Below, one piece after another: positions 50,458 through 60,102 of a stretch of DNA of 64,000 nt. Made by a program: the position numbers and the translations under genes. The DNA is taken from positions 124,001 through 188,000 of the forward strand of contig NZ_CP040786.1 of assembly GCF_021922925.1 (NCBI RefSeq). Direction: 5' to 3'. The stretch's first letter is position 1. Each line of letters opens with the position of its first letter. This stretch comes from Clavibacter phaseoli (GTDB taxonomy: Bacteria; Actinomycetota; Actinomycetes; Actinomycetales; Microbacteriaceae). The notes below the pieces were generated by a model. That model saw only the letters and a list, made by a program, of their open reading frames with translations, ran no database searches and was not told where the DNA came from.

Positions 50458-51266
50458 GCCGGCGCGACCGCGGACCACGGCACGGTCAGCTCGCCGAGCC
50501 GCCAGCGCGCGTGGCCGCCCTCGACGGGGACGCCCGCGTCGCGCATCCGGGCGACCGCGCCCAGCCACTGCTGCCGCGGGCCGTACACGCCGAGCGGGGC
50601 GCTGAGGATCCAGCTGCGGTCGAGCAGGGCGAGCACCTCGTGCACGCGCTCGCCGGGCACGTTGCGGTGGATGAGCGCCTTCGGCAGCCGCTCGGCCACG
50701 ATCGACGGCAGCTCCAGCCCCGCGAGCCGCAGCGAGATCGTGAGGCTGCGCGGGCCGTCCGCGCGCACGTCGACCCAGCTCGCGACCCGGCCGATCTCGT
50801 CGCACGTGCCCTCCACGACGGATCCGCCGGGGGCGAGCCGCGCGGCCATGCGCGCCCACGCGGCGGGCACCTCGGCCTCGTCGTACTGCCGCAGCACGTT
50901 GAACGCGCGGATCACGTTCGGCCGCTCGCCGCCGGGCAGCGGCACCTCGAACCCGCCGCGGACGAACGACACGCGCTCCCGGGCCTCCGCGTCCGGCCAC
51001 GCCGCGAGCTGCTCGCGGGCCCGCGCCACGCGGCCCGGCTCGATCTCGATGCCCACGACCCGCACGTCCGGCCGCGTCGCGCGCAGCCTCCGGTGCATCT
51101 CGAGCGCCGTGATCCCGCTGGCGCCGTAGCCGAGGTCGACGACGAGCGGGTCCGGGGCGGTGCGCAGGGAGCCGAGGGTCGTGATCCACCTGTCGACGCG
51201 CCGGAGGCGGTTCGTGTTGGTCGTCCCGCGGGTCACGGAGCCGACGGGGGAGGCGGCGCCCGGCAT
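50454..51266 (-). CDS. Class I SAM-dependent methyltransferase
   Basis: A 270-residue protein with a Rossmann methyltransferase core: motif I as VVDLGYGASGITALEM (about residues 42-57), motif II acidic end VVGIEIEP, and a later strand ERPNVIRAFNVLRQYDE. The N-terminal TNTNRLRRVDRWI segment is of the kind seen in small actinobacterial methyltransferases. The substrate is not known. It is divergent from gpmA, with 35 bases between start codons. Confidence 0.82.
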   Translation of the reverse strand: MPGAASPVGSVTRGTTNTNRLRRVDRWITTLGSLRTAPDPLVVDLGYGASGITALEMHRRLRATRPDVRVVGIEIEPGRVARAREQLAAWPDAEARERVSFVRGGFEVPLPGGERPNVIRAFNVLRQYDEAEVPAAWARMAARLAPGGSVVEGTCDEIGRVASWVDVRADGPRSLTISLRLAGLELPSIVAERLPKALIHRNVPGERVHEVLALLDRSWILSAPLGVYGPRQQWLGAVARMRDAGVPVEGGHARWRLGELTVPWSAVAPA

Positions 51267-51301
51267 GGGTCCAGTCTCCCATCGCTCGATAGGCTGGCCG
51301 C

Positions 51302-52057
51302 ATGGCTGAACCCCGCACCCTCGTGCTGCTGCGTCACGGCAACAGCGACTGGAACCAGAAGAACCTGTTCACCGGATGGGTGGACGTCGAGCTGAGCGAG
51401 CAGGGCGTCGCGGAGGGCCAGCGCGCCGGCGAGCTCCTCGCCGAGTCCGGCATCCTCCCCGACGTGCTGCACACCTCCGTCCTCATCCGCGCCATCGACA
51501 CCGCCAACATCGCGCTCAAGCGAGCCGGCCGCTCGTGGATCCCCGTCCAGCGCACCTGGCGCCTCAACGAGCGCCACTACGGCGCGCTCCAGGGCAAGGA
51601 CAAGGCGCAGACCCTCGCCGAGTACGGCCCCGAGCAGTTCGCCACGTGGCGCCGCTCGTTCGACGTGCCGCCGCCCCCCATCGACGACGACGACGAGTAC
51701 TCGCAGTCGCGCGACCCCCGCTACGCGGACCTCGGCGACGCCCTGCCCCGCACGGAGTGCCTCAAGGACGTCATCGAGCGGATGCTGCCCTACTGGGAGT
51801 CCGACATCCAGCCCGACCTCGCCTCCGGCCGCACCGTGCTCGTCACGGCGCACGGCAACTCGCTCCGCGCGCTCGTGAAGCACCTCGACGGGATCTCCGA
51901 CTCGGACATCGCCGAGCTCAACATCCCGACCGGCATCCCGCTCGTCTACCGCCTCGACGAGGACTTCCGCCCGATCGTCCCCGGCGGCGAGTACCTCGAC
52001 CCGGAGGCGGCCGCCGCCGGAGCCGCGGCCGTGGCCGCGCAGGGCAGCAAGAAGTAG
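51302..52057 (+). CDS. gpmA: 2,3-bisphosphoglycerate-dependent phosphoglycerate mutase
   Basis: A glycolytic enzyme that moves phosphate between C3 and C2 of phosphoglycerate. The 251-residue protein carries the phosphohistidine motif [10 protein letters not shown] at residues 8-17, the substrate-site [14 protein letters not shown] and the second catalytic His in [15 protein letters not shown]. The length is standard. It ends at an 18-bp perfect terminator. Confidence 0.97.
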   Translation: MAEPRTLVLLRHGNSDWNQKNLFTGWVDVELSEQGVAEGQRAGELLAESGILPDVLHTSVLIRAIDTANIALKRAGRSWIPVQRTWRLNERHYGALQGKDKAQTLAEYGPEQFATWRRSFDVPPPPIDDDDEYSQSRDPRYADLGDALPRTECLKDVIERMLPYWESDIQPDLASGRTVLVTAHGNSLRALVKHLDGISDSDIAELNIPTGIPLVYRLDEDFRPIVPGGEYLDPEAAAAGAAAVAAQGSKK

Positions 52058-52073
52058 CGCCACCCGCACGCAC

Positions 52074-52112
52074 GACGAGAGCCCGACCGGATCATCCGGT
52101 CGGGCTCTCGTC
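52074..52112. terminator. Terminator between gpmA and phoU
   Basis: Perfect 18-bp arms (52074-52091 and 52095-52112) with a TCA loop between the convergent gpmA and phoU genes. Confidence 0.88.
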
Positions 52113-52158
52113 ATGTCACCGCGGTGCGGCGGGCCGGCGCGCGGCCGGCGGACGCGGA

Positions 52159-52812
52159 TCAGGCGTCGGCCTGCACCCAGTCGCCGGTCGCGAGGTACTG
52201 CACGGTCTTCGCGATGGACACCGCGTGGTCGGCGAAGCGTTCGTGGTAGCGGCTGGCGAGCGTGGAGTCGACCGTGTCGACGGCCGCGCCCTTCCAGGTC
52301 TCGCCGAGCACCTTGTCGAAGACGCTGAGGTGCAGCTCGTCGATGCGGTCATCGTCGTTGCGGATCTCCTCGGCGAGCTTCGGGTCCTCGGTGGTGAGGA
52401 GGTCCGTGAGCTTGCGGGCGATGGCCACGTCGAGCTGGCCGAGCTCGAGGAAGGTGGGCCGCAGCGACTTCGGGACCACCTTGTCCGGGAAGCGGTAGCG
52501 CGACAGCTGCGCGATGTGCTCGGCGAGGTCGCCCATGCGCTCGAGCGACGCGCTGATGCGGAGCGCGCTCACGACGATGCGCAGGTCGCGGGCGACCGGC
52601 TGCTGGCGGGCGAGGATGTTGATCGCGAGCTCGTCGAGGCTCGTGGCGAGCTCGTCGATGCGGCGGTCCTGCTCGATGACGGTCTCGGCGAGGCTGACGT
52701 TCGACTCGTTGAACGCGCGGGTGGCGTTCTCGATGGAGATGGCGACGAGCGCGGAGATCTCGATGAGACGCTCCTGGACCTCGTGGAGCTCCTGCTGGAA
52801 CACTTCGCGCAT
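52159..52812 (-). CDS. phoU: Phosphate signalling protein PhoU
   Basis: A 217-residue double three-helix-bundle protein that links the state of the Pst transporter to the SenX3/PhoR-type kinase. Both metal-binding helix repeats are seen: IDELATSLDELAINILA with ARDLRIVVSALRISASLERMG, and RIDELHLSVFDKV with ERFADHAVSIAKT. The ATG at 52812 follows AAAGGA by nine bases. It is divergent from senX3, the classical arrangement of this regulatory unit in actinobacteria. Confidence 0.96.
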   Translation of the reverse strand: MREVFQQELHEVQERLIEISALVAISIENATRAFNESNVSLAETVIEQDRRIDELATSLDELAINILARQQPVARDLRIVVSALRISASLERMGDLAEHIAQLSRYRFPDKVVPKSLRPTFLELGQLDVAIARKLTDLLTTEDPKLAEEIRNDDDRIDELHLSVFDKVLGETWKGAAVDTVDSTLASRYHERFADHAVSIAKTVQYLATGDWVQADA

Positions 52813-52909
52813 GGGGGGACGTCCTTTCAGGCCGCCCCGCTGCGAGGGGCGGGGTGGTTCTCGGGCACGGCGGGCCCCGGGTGACGGGCCCACATCCTCC
52901 GACTCTGGT

Positions 52910-52931
52910 CATGCGAGGTTAACGCACGGTG
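52910..52931 (-). promoter_or_regulatory. Degenerate PHO box between phoU and senX3
   Basis: On the minus strand the segment reads CGGCACC then, 11 nt later, GTTAACC, keeping the phase and CACC/AACC ends of a PHO box and sharing the CACCGTGCGTT core with the ppk box. It is weaker than the pstS and ppk boxes, consistent with modest autoregulation. Confidence 0.45.
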
Positions 52932-53017
52932 CCGTCGAGCTGAATTCGCGGCCTCGCAGCCCGGATGGCGGGGACATGCGGCCGGGACGGCCCGACGCGG
53001 TCTCCTAGTGTGGGCGC

Positions 53018-54181
53018 ATGGACACCGGTGCGTTGGTGCTCGTCTGCCTCCTCATCGGTCTGGCGGTCGGCGCGGGATTCGTGTGGCTGCTGCACCACGC
53101 GGCGGACCGCGGCGACCGCGCCGTCGAGATCACGAACCCGGTCGTCCCCGACGGCGTGGACCAGGTGCTCGAGGCGCTCGAGTCGGCCGGCATCGTGCTG
53201 GATCCCTCCAACAACGTGATGAAGGCCTCGCCCGGCGCCATCTCCTCCGGGCTCGTGTTCCACCAGGCGCTGGTGCACCCGGAGCTCGTCGCGATGGTCG
53301 ACCGCGTGCGTCGATCCGGCGAGCCGCTGGCCGAGGAGGTCTCGCTCGCGCGCGGCCCGTTCGGCGCCGCCGAGTTCCAGATGCACGCGCGCGTCGCCCG
53401 CCTCGGCACCCGCTACGTGCTCCTGCTCGCGCAGGACCGCACCGAGTCCCACCGCCTCGACCAGGTGCGGCGCGACTTCGTGGCCAACATCAGCCACGAG
53501 CTGAAGACCCCCATCGGCGCGGTCGGCCTCCTCGCGGAGGCGCTCGACTCGTGCGCCGACGACGCCGTCCAGGTGCGGCGGTTCGCCGCCCGGCTGACCA
53601 CGGAGTCGGCCCGGCTCGCGCGCATCACGCAGGAGATCATCGAGCTGTCGCGGCTCGAGGCGTCGAACGCGCTCGAGAAGGCGGAGCCGGTCGACGTCGA
53701 CCACGTGATCAGCGTCGCGCTCGACCAGGTGCGCCTCGGCGCGGAGCTCCGCGGCATCGAGCTCGCCCGCGGCAAGCGGTCGCGCTCGACCGTGTACGGC
53801 GACGAGGCCCTCCTCGTGGTCGCCGTGCACAACCTGCTGAGCAACGCGGTCAACTACTCGCCGGACGGATCGCGGGTCGGCATCGGCGTCATGGTCGACG
53901 ACGGGGCCGTCGAGGTCGTGGTCACCGACCAGGGCATCGGCATCCCGGAGGACGAGCAGGGCCGGATCTTCGAGCGCTTCTTCCGCGTCGACCAGGCCCG
54001 CGCCCGCGACACCGGGGGCACGGGACTCGGGCTCAGCATCGTCAAGCACGTCGTGCAGAATCATGGCGGCGACGTGCGCGTCTGGTCCCGACCCGGCCGC
54101 GGCAGCACCTTCACCATCCGCCTCCCCGAGGCATCGCAGACGCCGGCGCTCGCCGGTACGGACATCGGAGAACCCACGTGA
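53018..54181 (+). CDS. senX3: Sensor histidine kinase SenX3 (PhoR-type)
   Basis: A 387-residue membrane kinase for phosphate limitation. There is one N-terminal TM helix (LVCLLIGLAVGAGFVWLL), no large extracytoplasmic domain, then a degenerate PAS region (residues about 45-145). The HisKA domain follows with His160 in NISHELKTPIG, and then the ATPase domain with the N box NLLSNAVNYSPDG, G1 DQGIGIPEDE and G2 GGTGLGLSIV. The lack of an outer sensor fits signal input through PhoU and Pst. Its stop overlaps the regX3 start (GTGA). Confidence 0.95.
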   Translation: MDTGALVLVCLLIGLAVGAGFVWLLHHAADRGDRAVEITNPVVPDGVDQVLEALESAGIVLDPSNNVMKASPGAISSGLVFHQALVHPELVAMVDRVRRSGEPLAEEVSLARGPFGAAEFQMHARVARLGTRYVLLLAQDRTESHRLDQVRRDFVANISHELKTPIGAVGLLAEALDSCADDAVQVRRFAARLTTESARLARITQEIIELSRLEASNALEKAEPVDVDHVISVALDQVRLGAELRGIELARGKRSRSTVYGDEALLVVAVHNLLSNAVNYSPDGSRVGIGVMVDDGAVEVVVTDQGIGIPEDEQGRIFERFFRVDQARARDTGGTGLGLSIVKHVVQNHGGDVRVWSRPGRGSTFTIRLPEASQTPALAGTDIGEPT

Positions 54182-54858
54182 CACGCATCATGCTCGTCGA
54201 GGACGAGGCGTCGCTCAGCGAGCCGCTCGCCTTCCTGCTCCAGCGCGAGGGCTACGAGGTCGACGTCGTCGAGGACGGTCCCGCCGCGGTGGCCGCGTTC
54301 GACAGGGACGGCGCCGACCTGATCCTGCTCGACCTCATGCTCCCGGGCCTCCCCGGCACGGAGGTGTGCCGGGAGATCCGCACGCGCTCGGCCGTGCCGA
54401 TCATCATGCTGACCGCCAAGGACTCCGAGGTGGACATCGTGGTGGGCCTCGAGCTCGGCGCCGACGACTACGTGACGAAGCCGTACTCGACGCGCGAGCT
54501 GCTGGCGCGGATCCGCGCGGTGCTGCGCCGCCGCGTGGAGGTCGACGACGAGCCGCTCAACGTGCTCGAGGTCGGCGCCGTGCGCATGGACGTCGAGCGG
54601 CACACGGTCGAGGTCGACGGCCGCGAGATCGCCATGCCGCTCAAGGAGTTCGAGCTGCTCGAGCTCCTGCTCCGGAACGCGGGGCGCGTGCTCACGCGCG
54701 GCCAGCTCATCGACCGGGTGTGGGGTTCCGACTACTTCGGCGACACCAAGACGCTCGACGTGCACATCAAGCGGATCCGCTCCAAGATCGAGCGCGAGCC
54801 GTCCGACCCCGTGCTCCTCGTCACCGTCCGCGGGCTGGGCTACCGCTTCGAGGCGTAG
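54178..54858 (+). CDS. regX3: Response regulator RegX3 (PhoP/PhoB-type)
   Basis: A 226-residue OmpR-type regulator. The receiver has its acidic pocket in MLVEDEAS, phospho-acceptor Asp52 in ILLDLMLPG and Lys101 in DYVTKPYS. The winged helix (PLKEFELLELLLRNAGRVLT, KTLDVHIKRIRSKIE) is complete. It is translationally coupled to senX3. The GTTCACC boxes before pstS and ppk are the expected targets of this protein, as for its Streptomyces orthologue PhoP. Confidence 0.95.
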   Translation: MTRIMLVEDEASLSEPLAFLLQREGYEVDVVEDGPAAVAAFDRDGADLILLDLMLPGLPGTEVCREIRTRSAVPIIMLTAKDSEVDIVVGLELGADDYVTKPYSTRELLARIRAVLRRRVEVDDEPLNVLEVGAVRMDVERHTVEVDGREIAMPLKEFELLELLLRNAGRVLTRGQLIDRVWGSDYFGDTKTLDVHIKRIRSKIEREPSDPVLLVTVRGLGYRFEA

Positions 54859-54867
54859 GCCGCCTGA

Positions 54868-54926
54868 CGGCCCGCACGACGAAGGCCCCGCCCCCCTGAG
54901 GGGCGGGGCCTTCGTCGTGCGGGCCG
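54868..54926. terminator. Very long hairpin terminator between regX3 and lipoprotein gene
   Basis: A perfect stem of about 27 bp (arms 54868-54894 and 54900-54926) with a CCTGA loop. It separates the convergent regX3 and lipoprotein genes and shares the string ACGACGAAGGCCCCGC with the rskA/pstB terminator. Confidence 0.9.
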
Positions 54927-54943
54927 CGAGCGGGACCGGCGGG

Positions 54944-55510
54944 CTAGTTCGTGCTGTCCCCGAGGCCCTCGTCGCCCTCGGTCGTGCCGGGGGTCGTGGT
55001 GACGGTGGTGTCCGGGGTGGAGCCGGTCTCGCCGGGGACCAGGTTCGTGTAGGTCTCCTGGTCGCCGTTGAGCACGGGGACGTCCATCTCGACGCCCTCG
55101 GCGTCGCCGTACTGGATGTAGATCTTGGTGAGCGAGCCCGGCGTCGGGTCGACCGAGTCGAAGGTGATGCGCTGGGAGTCCTCGGCGCCGAACTTGGTGA
55201 GGCCGGGGGCCGCCGTGACGGTGCGCGTCTCGCGGTCCGCGCTGCCCTCGGTGAGCTCGTGCTGGAACGCGACGCGCTGGCTGGCGCCGGAGTTGTTGAC
55301 GAGCGTGACGACCAGGCTCGCGCCGGCCGCCGAGTCGCCGTCGGTGAGGAGGATGGCGTTCCGCACCTCGACGTCGCCGACCGTGGCGTCGAAGCCGTCG
55401 CTCGGGAAGTAGGAGATCTGCGTGGCCTGGGGCGTGATGAATGTGCACGACGACGTGCCGACCGCGATCAGGGCCGCGAGGACGATGGACGATGCGGTAC
55501 GCGCTCTCAC
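54944..55510 (-). CDS. Putative lipoprotein, unknown function
   Basis: A 188-residue exported protein with the lipobox TSSC at residues 19-22 after the signal SSIVLAALIAVG. The mature domain is beta-rich (DVEVRNAILLTDGDSAAG, LVVTLVNNSGASQRVAF), resembling copper-chaperone-like or DUF immunoglobulin-like folds of actinobacterial lipoproteins, and ends in a Thr/Pro/Gly-rich tail. The start is GTG 55510 with GGAGG six bases upstream. It is divergent from carD, next to which similar genes are often found. Confidence 0.8.
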   Translation of the reverse strand: MRARTASSIVLAALIAVGTSSCTFITPQATQISYFPSDGFDATVGDVEVRNAILLTDGDSAAGASLVVTLVNNSGASQRVAFQHELTEGSADRETRTVTAAPGLTKFGAEDSQRITFDSVDPTPGSLTKIYIQYGDAEGVEMDVPVLNGDQETYTNLVPGETGSTPDTTVTTTPGTTEGDEGLGDSTN

Positions 55511-55674
55511 GGGACCCTCCGGTTGTCGCGCGGGCCGGCGCCGGGGCGTCCGGAGGCGTCCGCGCTGGATCAGCTGACCCGCTCAGCCTACGGGATCACG
55601 TGGCGCCCGGCCGCCCGGGAGCGCGCGGGACCCGGCTGGTATCCTGGAGATCACGTCCATAGAACGGGGAACCC

Positions 55675-56157
55675 ATGCTCTTCGAGGTCGGCGAGACCGT
55701 CGTGTACCCGCATCACGGTGCCGCGACCATCATCGAGGTGAAGAAGCGCGTCATCCGGGGCGAGGAGAAGCTCTACCTCAAGCTCGACGTCAACCAGGGC
55801 GGGCTGCAGATCGAGGTGCCCGCGGAGAACGTCGACATGGTCGGCGTCCGCGACGTCATCGGGCGCGAGGGCGTCGAGAGCGTGTTCGCGGTCCTGCGCG
55901 CCGAGTTCACCGAGGAGCCCACGAACTGGTCGAGGCGCTACAAGGCGAACCTCGAGAAGCTCGCGTCGGGCGACGTGCTGAAGGTGGCCGAGGTCGTGCG
56001 CGACCTGTGGCGCCGCAACCAGGACCGCGGCCTGTCCGCCGGCGAGAAGAGCATGCTGCAGAAGGCCCGCGGCATCCTCGTGGGCGAGCTCGCCCTCGCG
56101 GAGAAGACGGACGAGGAGCACGCGTCCACGCTGCTCGACGAGGTCCTCGCCTCCTGA
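55675..56157 (+). CDS. carD: CarD family transcriptional regulator
   Basis: A 160-residue RNA polymerase-binding protein that stabilises open promoter complexes, essential at rRNA promoters in mycobacteria. The N-terminal RNAP-interaction domain is [19 protein letters not shown] with the family KLYLKLDV block, and the helical DNA-binding C-terminal domain includes the conserved Trp in [10 protein letters not shown]. It is followed by ispDF after 43 bases, the order known from other actinobacteria. Confidence 0.97.
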   Translation: MLFEVGETVVYPHHGAATIIEVKKRVIRGEEKLYLKLDVNQGGLQIEVPAENVDMVGVRDVIGREGVESVFAVLRAEFTEEPTNWSRRYKANLEKLASGDVLKVAEVVRDLWRRNQDRGLSAGEKSMLQKARGILVGELALAEKTDEEHASTLLDEVLAS

Positions 56158-56200
56158 CCCGCGCGGCGTCGGCGCGCGTCGCTGCCGGTAGCCTGACCGC

Positions 56201-57433
56201 ATGAGCCACGACCCCGTCGCCCCGTCCTCCCGCGCGATCCCGGACGGCGCGGCGGACGGGCCGCGGCTCGGCGTCGTCGTCGTGGCCGCGGGCAGCGGCA
56301 CGCGCCTGGGCGCGGGGATCCCGAAGGCGCTCGTCGAGGTCGGCGGCGCCACGCTGCTCGCCCGCTCCCTGTCCGCGGCGCTCGGGCTCGCGGAGGAGGC
56401 GCACGTCGTCGTCGTCGCGCCCGACACGCACCTGGCCGAGACGACCGCGGTCGTCGACGCCGTCGCGGGCGTGGCACGCGCATCGGTCGCGGTCGTGGTC
56501 GGGGGAGCGACCCGGCAGGGATCCGTGAGGGCGGGCCTCGCCGCGCTCGCCGGATCCGTCGACACGGTCCTCGTGCACGACGCCGCCCGCGCGCTCACCC
56601 CCACCGCCCTCTTCGCCGCCGTGGCGCACGCCGTCCGCGCGGAGGGCGCCGGCGTCGTCCCCGGCCTGCCCGTCACCGACACCGTCAAGCGCGTGGATCC
56701 GGCGGGGGAGTGCCTCGGCACCGTCGACCGCAGCGACCTCGTCGGGGTCCAGACCCCGCAGGGCTTCCCGCGGGCCGCCCTCGACGCCGCGTACGAGCGG
56801 GCCGGCGCCGAGCACACGGACGACGCGGCCCTCTTCCAGGCGTCGGGCGGCCGCGTCCGCGTGATCCCCGGCGACGCGCTCGCCTTCAAGGTCACCACCG
56901 CGTGGGACCTCCGCCGCGCCGAGGAGCTCGTCGCCAGGGACGCGGGCGCGGGATCCGCCGCCTCCCGCCTCCGCTCGGGCATCGGCACGGACGTCCACGC
57001 GGTCGACGCCACGCAGCCGCTCTGGCTCGCCGGCCTGCACTGGCCGGGCGAGGCCGGGCTCGCGGGCCACAGCGACGGCGACGCGGTGAGCCACGCGATG
57101 TGCGACGCGCTCCTCTCCGCCGCGGGCCTCGGCGACATCGGCGGGATCTTCGGCACCGACGACCCCGAGCTCGACGGCGCGCACGGCGAGGTCTTCCTGC
57201 GACGGACCGCGGAGCTCGTGCGCGGCGCGGGCTACCGTGTCGTCAACGTCGCCGTGCAGGTCATGGCCGTCCGCCCGAAGCTGTCGCCGCGGCGGGCCGA
57301 GGCGGAGCGGATCCTCTCGGCCGCCGTGGGCGCGCCCGTCTCGCTGGCCGGCACCACCACGGACGGCCTCGGCTTCACGGGGCGCGGCGACGGCGTCGCG
57401 GCGGTCGCGACGGCCCTCGTCGAGCGCGTCTGA
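56201..57433 (+). CDS. ispDF: Bifunctional IspD/IspF enzyme of the MEP pathway
   Basis: A fusion of two non-adjacent steps of isoprenoid precursor synthesis, 410 residues. The N-terminal IspD (residues about 20-245) makes CDP-ME from MEP and CTP: it has [19 protein letters not shown] and [12 protein letters not shown]. The C-terminal IspF (about 258-410) makes MEcPP and has the zinc-ligand motif [25 protein letters not shown] and the end [18 protein letters not shown]. Both active sites look intact. IspE is not encoded here. It precedes cysS, as in many actinobacteria. Confidence 0.96.
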   Translation: MSHDPVAPSSRAIPDGAADGPRLGVVVVAAGSGTRLGAGIPKALVEVGGATLLARSLSAALGLAEEAHVVVVAPDTHLAETTAVVDAVAGVARASVAVVVGGATRQGSVRAGLAALAGSVDTVLVHDAARALTPTALFAAVAHAVRAEGAGVVPGLPVTDTVKRVDPAGECLGTVDRSDLVGVQTPQGFPRAALDAAYERAGAEHTDDAALFQASGGRVRVIPGDALAFKVTTAWDLRRAEELVARDAGAGSAASRLRSGIGTDVHAVDATQPLWLAGLHWPGEAGLAGHSDGDAVSHAMCDALLSAAGLGDIGGIFGTDDPELDGAHGEVFLRRTAELVRGAGYRVVNVAVQVMAVRPKLSPRRAEAERILSAAVGAPVSLAGTTTDGLGFTGRGDGVAAVATALVERV

Positions 57434-57516
57434 CCGCGCCGTCGCGGCGGCCGTCCCGCGCCGTCCCGGCCCGTCATCCGACGGGGCCGCGGATGCGCGC
57501 TGACTAGGATCTGTGT

Positions 57517-58971
57517 GTGACCCTGCGCCTCCATGACTCCCGGACGCAGTCCCTGCGGGACTTCGTGCCGCTCGTCGACGGCAGGGTCGGCATCTACGTC
57601 TGCGGTCCCACGGTGCAGTCCGCGCCGCACATCGGCCACCTCCGGAGCGCGCTGGCGTACGACCAGCTGCGCCGCTGGCTCGCGTACCGCGGGCTCGACG
57701 TCACGCTCGTGCGCAACGTCACCGACATCGACGACAAGGTCATCGACAACGCCCGTCGGGGTCAGGAGGCCGGCGGCACCGAGGAGTGGTGGGCGCTCGC
57801 CTACCGCGTCGAGCTCGAGTTCTCGCGCGCGTACGCGGCCCTCGGGATCCTCCCGCCCAGCTACGAGCCGCGCGCGACCGCGAGCATCGGCGAGATGCAG
57901 GAGATCATCCGGCGGCTCGTCGAGCGCGGCCACGCGTACGCGGCCGACGACGGATCCGGCGACGTCTACTTCGACACCGCGTCCTGGCCCGAGTACGGCG
58001 AGCTCACGCGGCAGCGCGCCGCCGACATGGAGGCCGCCGCCGACGCCGATCCGCGCGCCAAGCGCGACGTGCGCGACTTCGCCCTCTGGAAGGGCGCGAA
58101 GCCCGGCGAGCCCGCGAGCGCGTCCTGGCCGTCCCCGTGGGGAGCCGGCCGCCCCGGGTGGCACATCGAGTGCTCCGCCATGTCCACGCGCTACCTCGGC
58201 GCCGAGTTCGACATCCACGGCGGCGGTCTCGACCTGCGCTTCCCGCACCACGAGAACGAGCTCGCGCAGTCGCGGGCGGCGGGGGATCCGTTCGCCCGGT
58301 ACTGGCTGCACAACGGCCTCGTCGCCGTGGCCGGCCAGAAGATGAGCAAGTCGCTCGGCAACTCGCTCTTCGCCGCCGACCTGCTCGCCTCCGCGCGGCC
58401 GGTCGTGGTCCGCTACTTCCTCGGCTCCGCGCACTACCGCTCGACCCTCGAGTTCCACGACGGGGCCCTCGCCGAGGCCGAGGCCGCGCTCGACCGCATC
58501 GAGACGTTCCTCGACCGCAGCGCGCGCCGCCTCGCCGGCACGCGATTCCAGGCCGCGCCCGCGGCGGCCGACGGCTCGCCCGCGGCCGTGCCGCAGGAGT
58601 TCGCCGAGGCGATGGACGACGACCTCAGCGTCCCGCAGGCGCTCGCCGTGCTGCACGACGCCGTCCGCGCGGGCAACGCCGCCCTCGACGCCGGCGACCT
58701 CCAGGAGGCCGCGTCGCTGCGCGCCGACGTCTCCGCGATGGTGGCCGTGCTCGGGATCGACCCGCTGGCCGACGAGTGGCGCACCGCGTCCGACCAGCCC
58801 GCGCGCCGTGCGCTGCAGGCGCTGGTGGAGCACCGGATCGCCGAGCGACAGACCGCGCGGGAGGCCAGGGACTTCGCCCTCGCCGACCGCATCAGACAGG
58901 AGCTGGCCGAGGCCGGCATCACGATAGAGGACTCGCCTGGCGGGTCGCATTGGAGCATCGATGGCGAATAA
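57517..58971 (+). CDS. cysS: Cysteinyl-tRNA synthetase
   Basis: A class I aminoacyl-tRNA synthetase of 484 residues that charges tRNA-Cys. HIGH motif HIGHL at residue 38, KMSKS motif at residues 275-279, zinc site beginning at Cys in YVCGPTVQ, plus CSAMS and HHENELAQS blocks. The GTG start at 57517 gives [11 protein letters not shown]. Length and the ASC-type C-terminus ([13 protein letters not shown]) distinguish it from the shorter MshC ligase. It overlaps rlmB by 11 bases. Confidence 0.97.
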   Translation: MTLRLHDSRTQSLRDFVPLVDGRVGIYVCGPTVQSAPHIGHLRSALAYDQLRRWLAYRGLDVTLVRNVTDIDDKVIDNARRGQEAGGTEEWWALAYRVELEFSRAYAALGILPPSYEPRATASIGEMQEIIRRLVERGHAYAADDGSGDVYFDTASWPEYGELTRQRAADMEAAADADPRAKRDVRDFALWKGAKPGEPASASWPSPWGAGRPGWHIECSAMSTRYLGAEFDIHGGGLDLRFPHHENELAQSRAAGDPFARYWLHNGLVAVAGQKMSKSLGNSLFAADLLASARPVVVRYFLGSAHYRSTLEFHDGALAEAEAALDRIETFLDRSARRLAGTRFQAAPAAADGSPAAVPQEFAEAMDDDLSVPQALAVLHDAVRAGNAALDAGDLQEAASLRADVSAMVAVLGIDPLADEWRTASDQPARRALQALVEHRIAERQTAREARDFALADRIRQELAEAGITIEDSPGGSHWSIDGE

Positions 58972-60031
58972 GCCCAGCCGCTCAGGCGCGGTACGGAAGA
59001 CCAAGAAGGGCCCGCTCAAGGGATCCGGAGGGCAGGGCAGGCAGGCCCTCGAGGGCAAGAAGCCCACGCCCAAGGCCGAGGACCGGCCGTACCACCCCGC
59101 CGGCAAGCGCAAGCTCGCGAAGGACCGGTACGAGGCGGCGTCCGCGGGCGCCAACCGCGGCCGTGACGAGCGCGCCGAGCGCTCCGCCGCGCCCCGATCC
59201 GCGGCGCCGCGCGCCCGCGCGACCGACCGGCCCGCCGGCGCGGACGCCCCGCGCGCCCGCCGCGCGAAGCAGCAGGACGAGTCCGAGGTCGTCACCGGCC
59301 GCAACTCGGTCGTCGAGGCGCTCCGGGCCAAGATCCCCGCGACCGCGCTCTACATCGCGTCGCGCATCGAGTACGACGACCGCGTCAAGGAGGTGCTGTC
59401 GCTCGCCACCGGGCGCGGGATCCCCGTGCTCGAGGTCATGCGCCCCGAGCTCGACCGCATCGCCGGCCACGACTCCGTGCACCAGGGCCTCGCGCTCAAG
59501 GTGCCGCCGTACGAGTACGCGGACGCGATCGAGCTGCTCGACAAGACGATCTCGCGCGGCCAGGTGCCGCTCCTGGTCGCCCTCGACGGCATCACCGACC
59601 CGCGGAACCTGGGCGCGATCATCCGCTCGGTCGCCGCGTTCGGCGGCCACGGCGTCATCGTGCCGCAGCGCCGCTCCGTCGGCCTCACCGCGAGCGCGTG
59701 GAAGACCTCGGCCGGCGCCGCGGCGCGCACGCCCGTCGCCATGGCGTCGAACCTCACCCAGACGCTGAAGGCGCTCAAGCAGCGCGGCGTCTTCGTGGTC
59801 GGGCTCGACGGCGGCGGCGACATGTCGCTGCACGAGTTCACGCTGGCCGACCGGCCGATCGTGGTCGTCGTCGGATCCGAGGGCAAGGGCCTGTCGCGCC
59901 TCGTCACCGAGACGTGCGACACCGTGGTCTCCATCCCCATCGGCGCCTCGACCGAGTCGCTCAACGCCGGCATCGCCGCGAGCGTCACGCTCTACGAGAT
60001 CGGCAAGCTGCGGGCCGCCAAGCGCGCGTAG
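58961..60031 (+). CDS. rlmB: 23S rRNA (guanosine-2'-O-)-methyltransferase RlmB, SpoU family
   Basis: A 356-residue SPOUT methyltransferase. The first ~105 residues are a disordered Lys/Arg/Ala-rich extension common in actinobacteria, followed by the substrate-binding domain ([20 protein letters not shown]) and the knotted SpoU catalytic domain with [27 protein letters not shown] and [19 protein letters not shown]. The start overlaps the cysS end, so they are coupled, and a strong terminator follows. Confidence 0.94.
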   Translation: MANKPSRSGAVRKTKKGPLKGSGGQGRQALEGKKPTPKAEDRPYHPAGKRKLAKDRYEAASAGANRGRDERAERSAAPRSAAPRARATDRPAGADAPRARRAKQQDESEVVTGRNSVVEALRAKIPATALYIASRIEYDDRVKEVLSLATGRGIPVLEVMRPELDRIAGHDSVHQGLALKVPPYEYADAIELLDKTISRGQVPLLVALDGITDPRNLGAIIRSVAAFGGHGVIVPQRRSVGLTASAWKTSAGAAARTPVAMASNLTQTLKALKQRGVFVVGLDGGGDMSLHEFTLADRPIVVVVGSEGKGLSRLVTETCDTVVSIPIGASTESLNAGIAASVTLYEIGKLRAAKRA

Positions 60032-60041
60032 CTCGCCGCAC

Positions 60042-60082
60042 GCAGGAGGAGCCGGGACCCATGGGGTCCCGGCTCCTCCTGC
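60042..60082. terminator. Bidirectional terminator after rlmB
   Basis: A 19-bp perfect stem (60042-60060 and 60064-60082) with an ATG loop separates convergent rlmB and the DUF4032 gene. Confidence 0.88.
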
Positions 60083-60102
60083 ATCTGCCCTGGAGCCGCC
60101 GG

